Positions 14,700 through 15,665 of a DNA stretch of 15,665 nt are shown here, one piece after another. Position numbers and translations under genes: made by a program. Source of the stretch: JBNKDD01 sp050288085 (GTDB taxonomy: Bacteria > Chloroflexota > Anaerolineae > Aggregatilineales > UBA3940); NCBI GenBank assembly GCA_050288085.1, contig JBNKDD010000125.1, positions 1 to 15,665 on the forward strand. Direction: 5' to 3'. Numbering within the stretch: the first letter of the stretch is position 1; every line of letters begins with the position of its first letter. The notes beneath the pieces were generated by a model. The model saw only the letters and a list, made by a program, of their open reading frames with translations. It had not been told where the DNA came from and did not search any database.

Positions 14700-15425
14700 C
14701 TACTCTTCCGCCATCTTCACCCCAACGAACGCTCCTCGCCCGGTCAAACCATCCAGGTCGTGGATCACGCCTAAGCCCGCTGCTTCCATCGCCTGGACAT
14801 ACTCTTCCGTACTGAACAATCCCAACTCGTGACGCTCGGAGAGGTGTTCGATCTTTTCGGAGGTTCCCACCAGGTAATGCATATCCAGCACCGAAACCGG
14901 GTTGGTTTCTCCCTGGTAGACTTCGGTGCGCACAATCCGGCAGATTTTTGTTGGCTGCTCGTCGAAGTAACTCCCACTGACAAAACCCGGCTTAAAGGTG
15001 TCTATCGAGAACCAGGGCTCGATCAGCAAAACGCCGCCCGGCTCTAGATGATCGCTCATCGATTGGATGGCTTGGTGCAGACGCGGCATAGTCACGACAT
15101 AACCGATTGAGCTAAACAGGCAGGTTATCACATCGAAGCAGCGGCCCAGATCGAAGTCCACCATATCCGCATGGTGGAAGGTCACGCCGGGGCAGCGCTC
15201 CTGGGCGACAGACAGCAAACCCTGATCCAGATCAAGCCCCTCAGCCTGATCAAACCGGTCGCGCAGGTGGATCAGATGCTGCCCGGTTCCGCAGGCCACA
15301 TCCAGCAAACTGCTCATTTCCCTGGCGGCAAACTGCCTGATCAGCTTATAAGCATCTTTTGTCTCTTTTTTGTAATTCTTAAAGGCATAGATCGTGTCGT
15401 ATAATAAGGTTGAGTCATAAAACAT
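14700..15425 (-). CDS. SAM-dependent methyltransferase, DesVI/TylM1-like
   Basis: A class I methyltransferase of 241 residues. Motif I is LLDVACGTGQH (D42, G46, G48) for S-adenosylmethionine binding; the motif II acid is in GLDLDQGLL (about 58-66); DMVDFDLGRCFDVITCLFSSIGYV and GGVLLIEPWFS follow. The N-terminal YDSTLLYDTIYAFKNY and the C-terminal RGAFVGVK match the amino-sugar N,N-dimethyltransferases of macrolide deoxysugar pathways (DesVI, TylM1), judged by recall of the family pattern. No other deoxysugar gene is in view, so the substrate is open. ATG 15425 is chosen over 15467 because AGGAG (plus 15436-15440) lies 10 nt upstream, while the longer start has none. Divergent from the gene at 15489, 63 bp apart. 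Confidence 0.87.
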   Translation of the reverse strand: MFYDSTLLYDTIYAFKNYKKETKDAYKLIRQFAAREMSSLLDVACGTGQHLIHLRDRFDQAEGLDLDQGLLSVAQERCPGVTFHHADMVDFDLGRCFDVITCLFSSIGYVVTMPRLHQAIQSMSDHLEPGGVLLIEPWFSIDTFKPGFVSGSYFDEQPTKICRIVRTEVYQGETNPVSVLDMHYLVGTSEKIEHLSERHELGLFSTEEYVQAMEAAGLGVIHDLDGLTGRGAFVGVKMAEE

Positions 15426-15488
15426 AATGCATGCACTCCTATAGTAGAGTGTCAGAAGATAACGCATATTGGAGGGGAAGGAAACTCT

Positions 15489-15665
15489 ATGGCATATGAA
15501 TTCGTCAACCTATCGGATGAGCTGATTTTGATCCGGTGGAATGGGACACCCACCAAAGAAGAAGGCAATCGATATATCACTGAATTCACCACCTTGCTGG
15601 ATCAGGCCAAACATCCACTCTATATCCTATCCGACCTGCGGCGGGGGCATATCAGCGATGCCCGC
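15489..15665 (+). CDS. STAS/SpoIIAA-like protein (5' part, cut by window edge)
   Basis: An open frame of 59 codons running off the right edge. It begins MAYEFVNLSDELILIRWNG and continues with an amphipathic helix (KEEGNRYITEFTTLLDQA) and a strand, HPLYILSDLRRG. The order of strand, strand with a G-T turn, helix, then strand ending in Asp is that of STAS/SpoIIAA-like domains found as small stand-alone proteins in many environmental bacteria. GGAGG (15471-15475) and AAGGA (15478-15482) precede the ATG. Assignment is by fold-like pattern only, since the C-terminal half is not visible. Confidence 0.65.
   Translation, partial: MAYEFVNLSDELILIRWNGTPTKEEGNRYITEFTTLLDQAKHPLYILSDLRRGHISDAR

Overview
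The window looks like a metagenome-type fragment from a free-living bacterium. The most likely group is Chloroflexota (Anaerolineae-like). This rests on three things: large GT-C membrane glycosyltransferases, one with a long extracytoplasmic beta-sandwich tail; hairpin-rich dispersed repeats that start and end in GACCTCA/TGAGGTC; and promoters placed so close to the ATG that the transcripts would be leaderless. No rRNA, tRNA or phylogenetic marker is present, so the assignment is an inference. Most genes are GC-rich. The four LRR genes are less so, and the orphan gene at 8610-9290 is clearly AT-rich.

Layout. (1) 1-514, minus: a DJ-1/PfpI protein cut by the left edge, behind a promoter-like region whose long spacer holds a 17-bp palindrome (MerR-like geometry). 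(2) 815-4985, plus: four tandem, closely spaced genes for leucine-rich-repeat lipoproteins. All four share a signal peptide/lipobox, a plant-like cysteine N-cap, a run of 24-residue repeats (9, 9, 4 and 14 units) and a cysteine C-cap ending in YCE. (3) 5006-5476, minus: a small membrane protein resembling the N-terminal part of an antiporter/complex I subunit. (4) 5530-8432, plus: a GT-C glycosyltransferase overlapping by ATGA a Cys/Met-metabolism PLP enzyme, then hairpin element A. (5) 8610-9290: an AT-rich orphan gene. (6) 9386-12292: a 968-residue GT-C protein with hairpin element C inserted in frame. (7) 12315-12385: an AT-rich inverted-repeat element. (8) 12470-14381: the first half of an L-lactate permease joined, through hairpin element B, to the last part of a GT-C glycosyltransferase. 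(9) 14392-15425, minus: a small unknown gene and a SAM methyltransferase of the DesVI/TylM1 type. (10) 15489-15665, plus: the start of a STAS/SpoIIAA-like protein cut by the right edge.

The strongest candidate for an undescribed system is the LRR array. Constant N- and C-caps flank variable numbers of modules with a constant convex half and a variable beta-strand face. The start of the fourth gene is a nucleotide mosaic of genes 3 and 2, which points to recombination among the paralogues. This resembles, in architecture only, a diversifying set of surface binding proteins. The second theme is repeat-driven remodelling: elements A, B and C lie just after a gene, at a gene-gene junction and inside a gene. 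The junction at B has destroyed both partners or is an assembly join.

Non-coding stretches: 515-814 holds the DJ-1 promoter region and the LRR operon leader; 8433-8609 holds element A; 9291-9385 a promoter; 12293-12469 the AT-rich element and a promoter. No CRISPR array, tRNA or transposase gene was seen.
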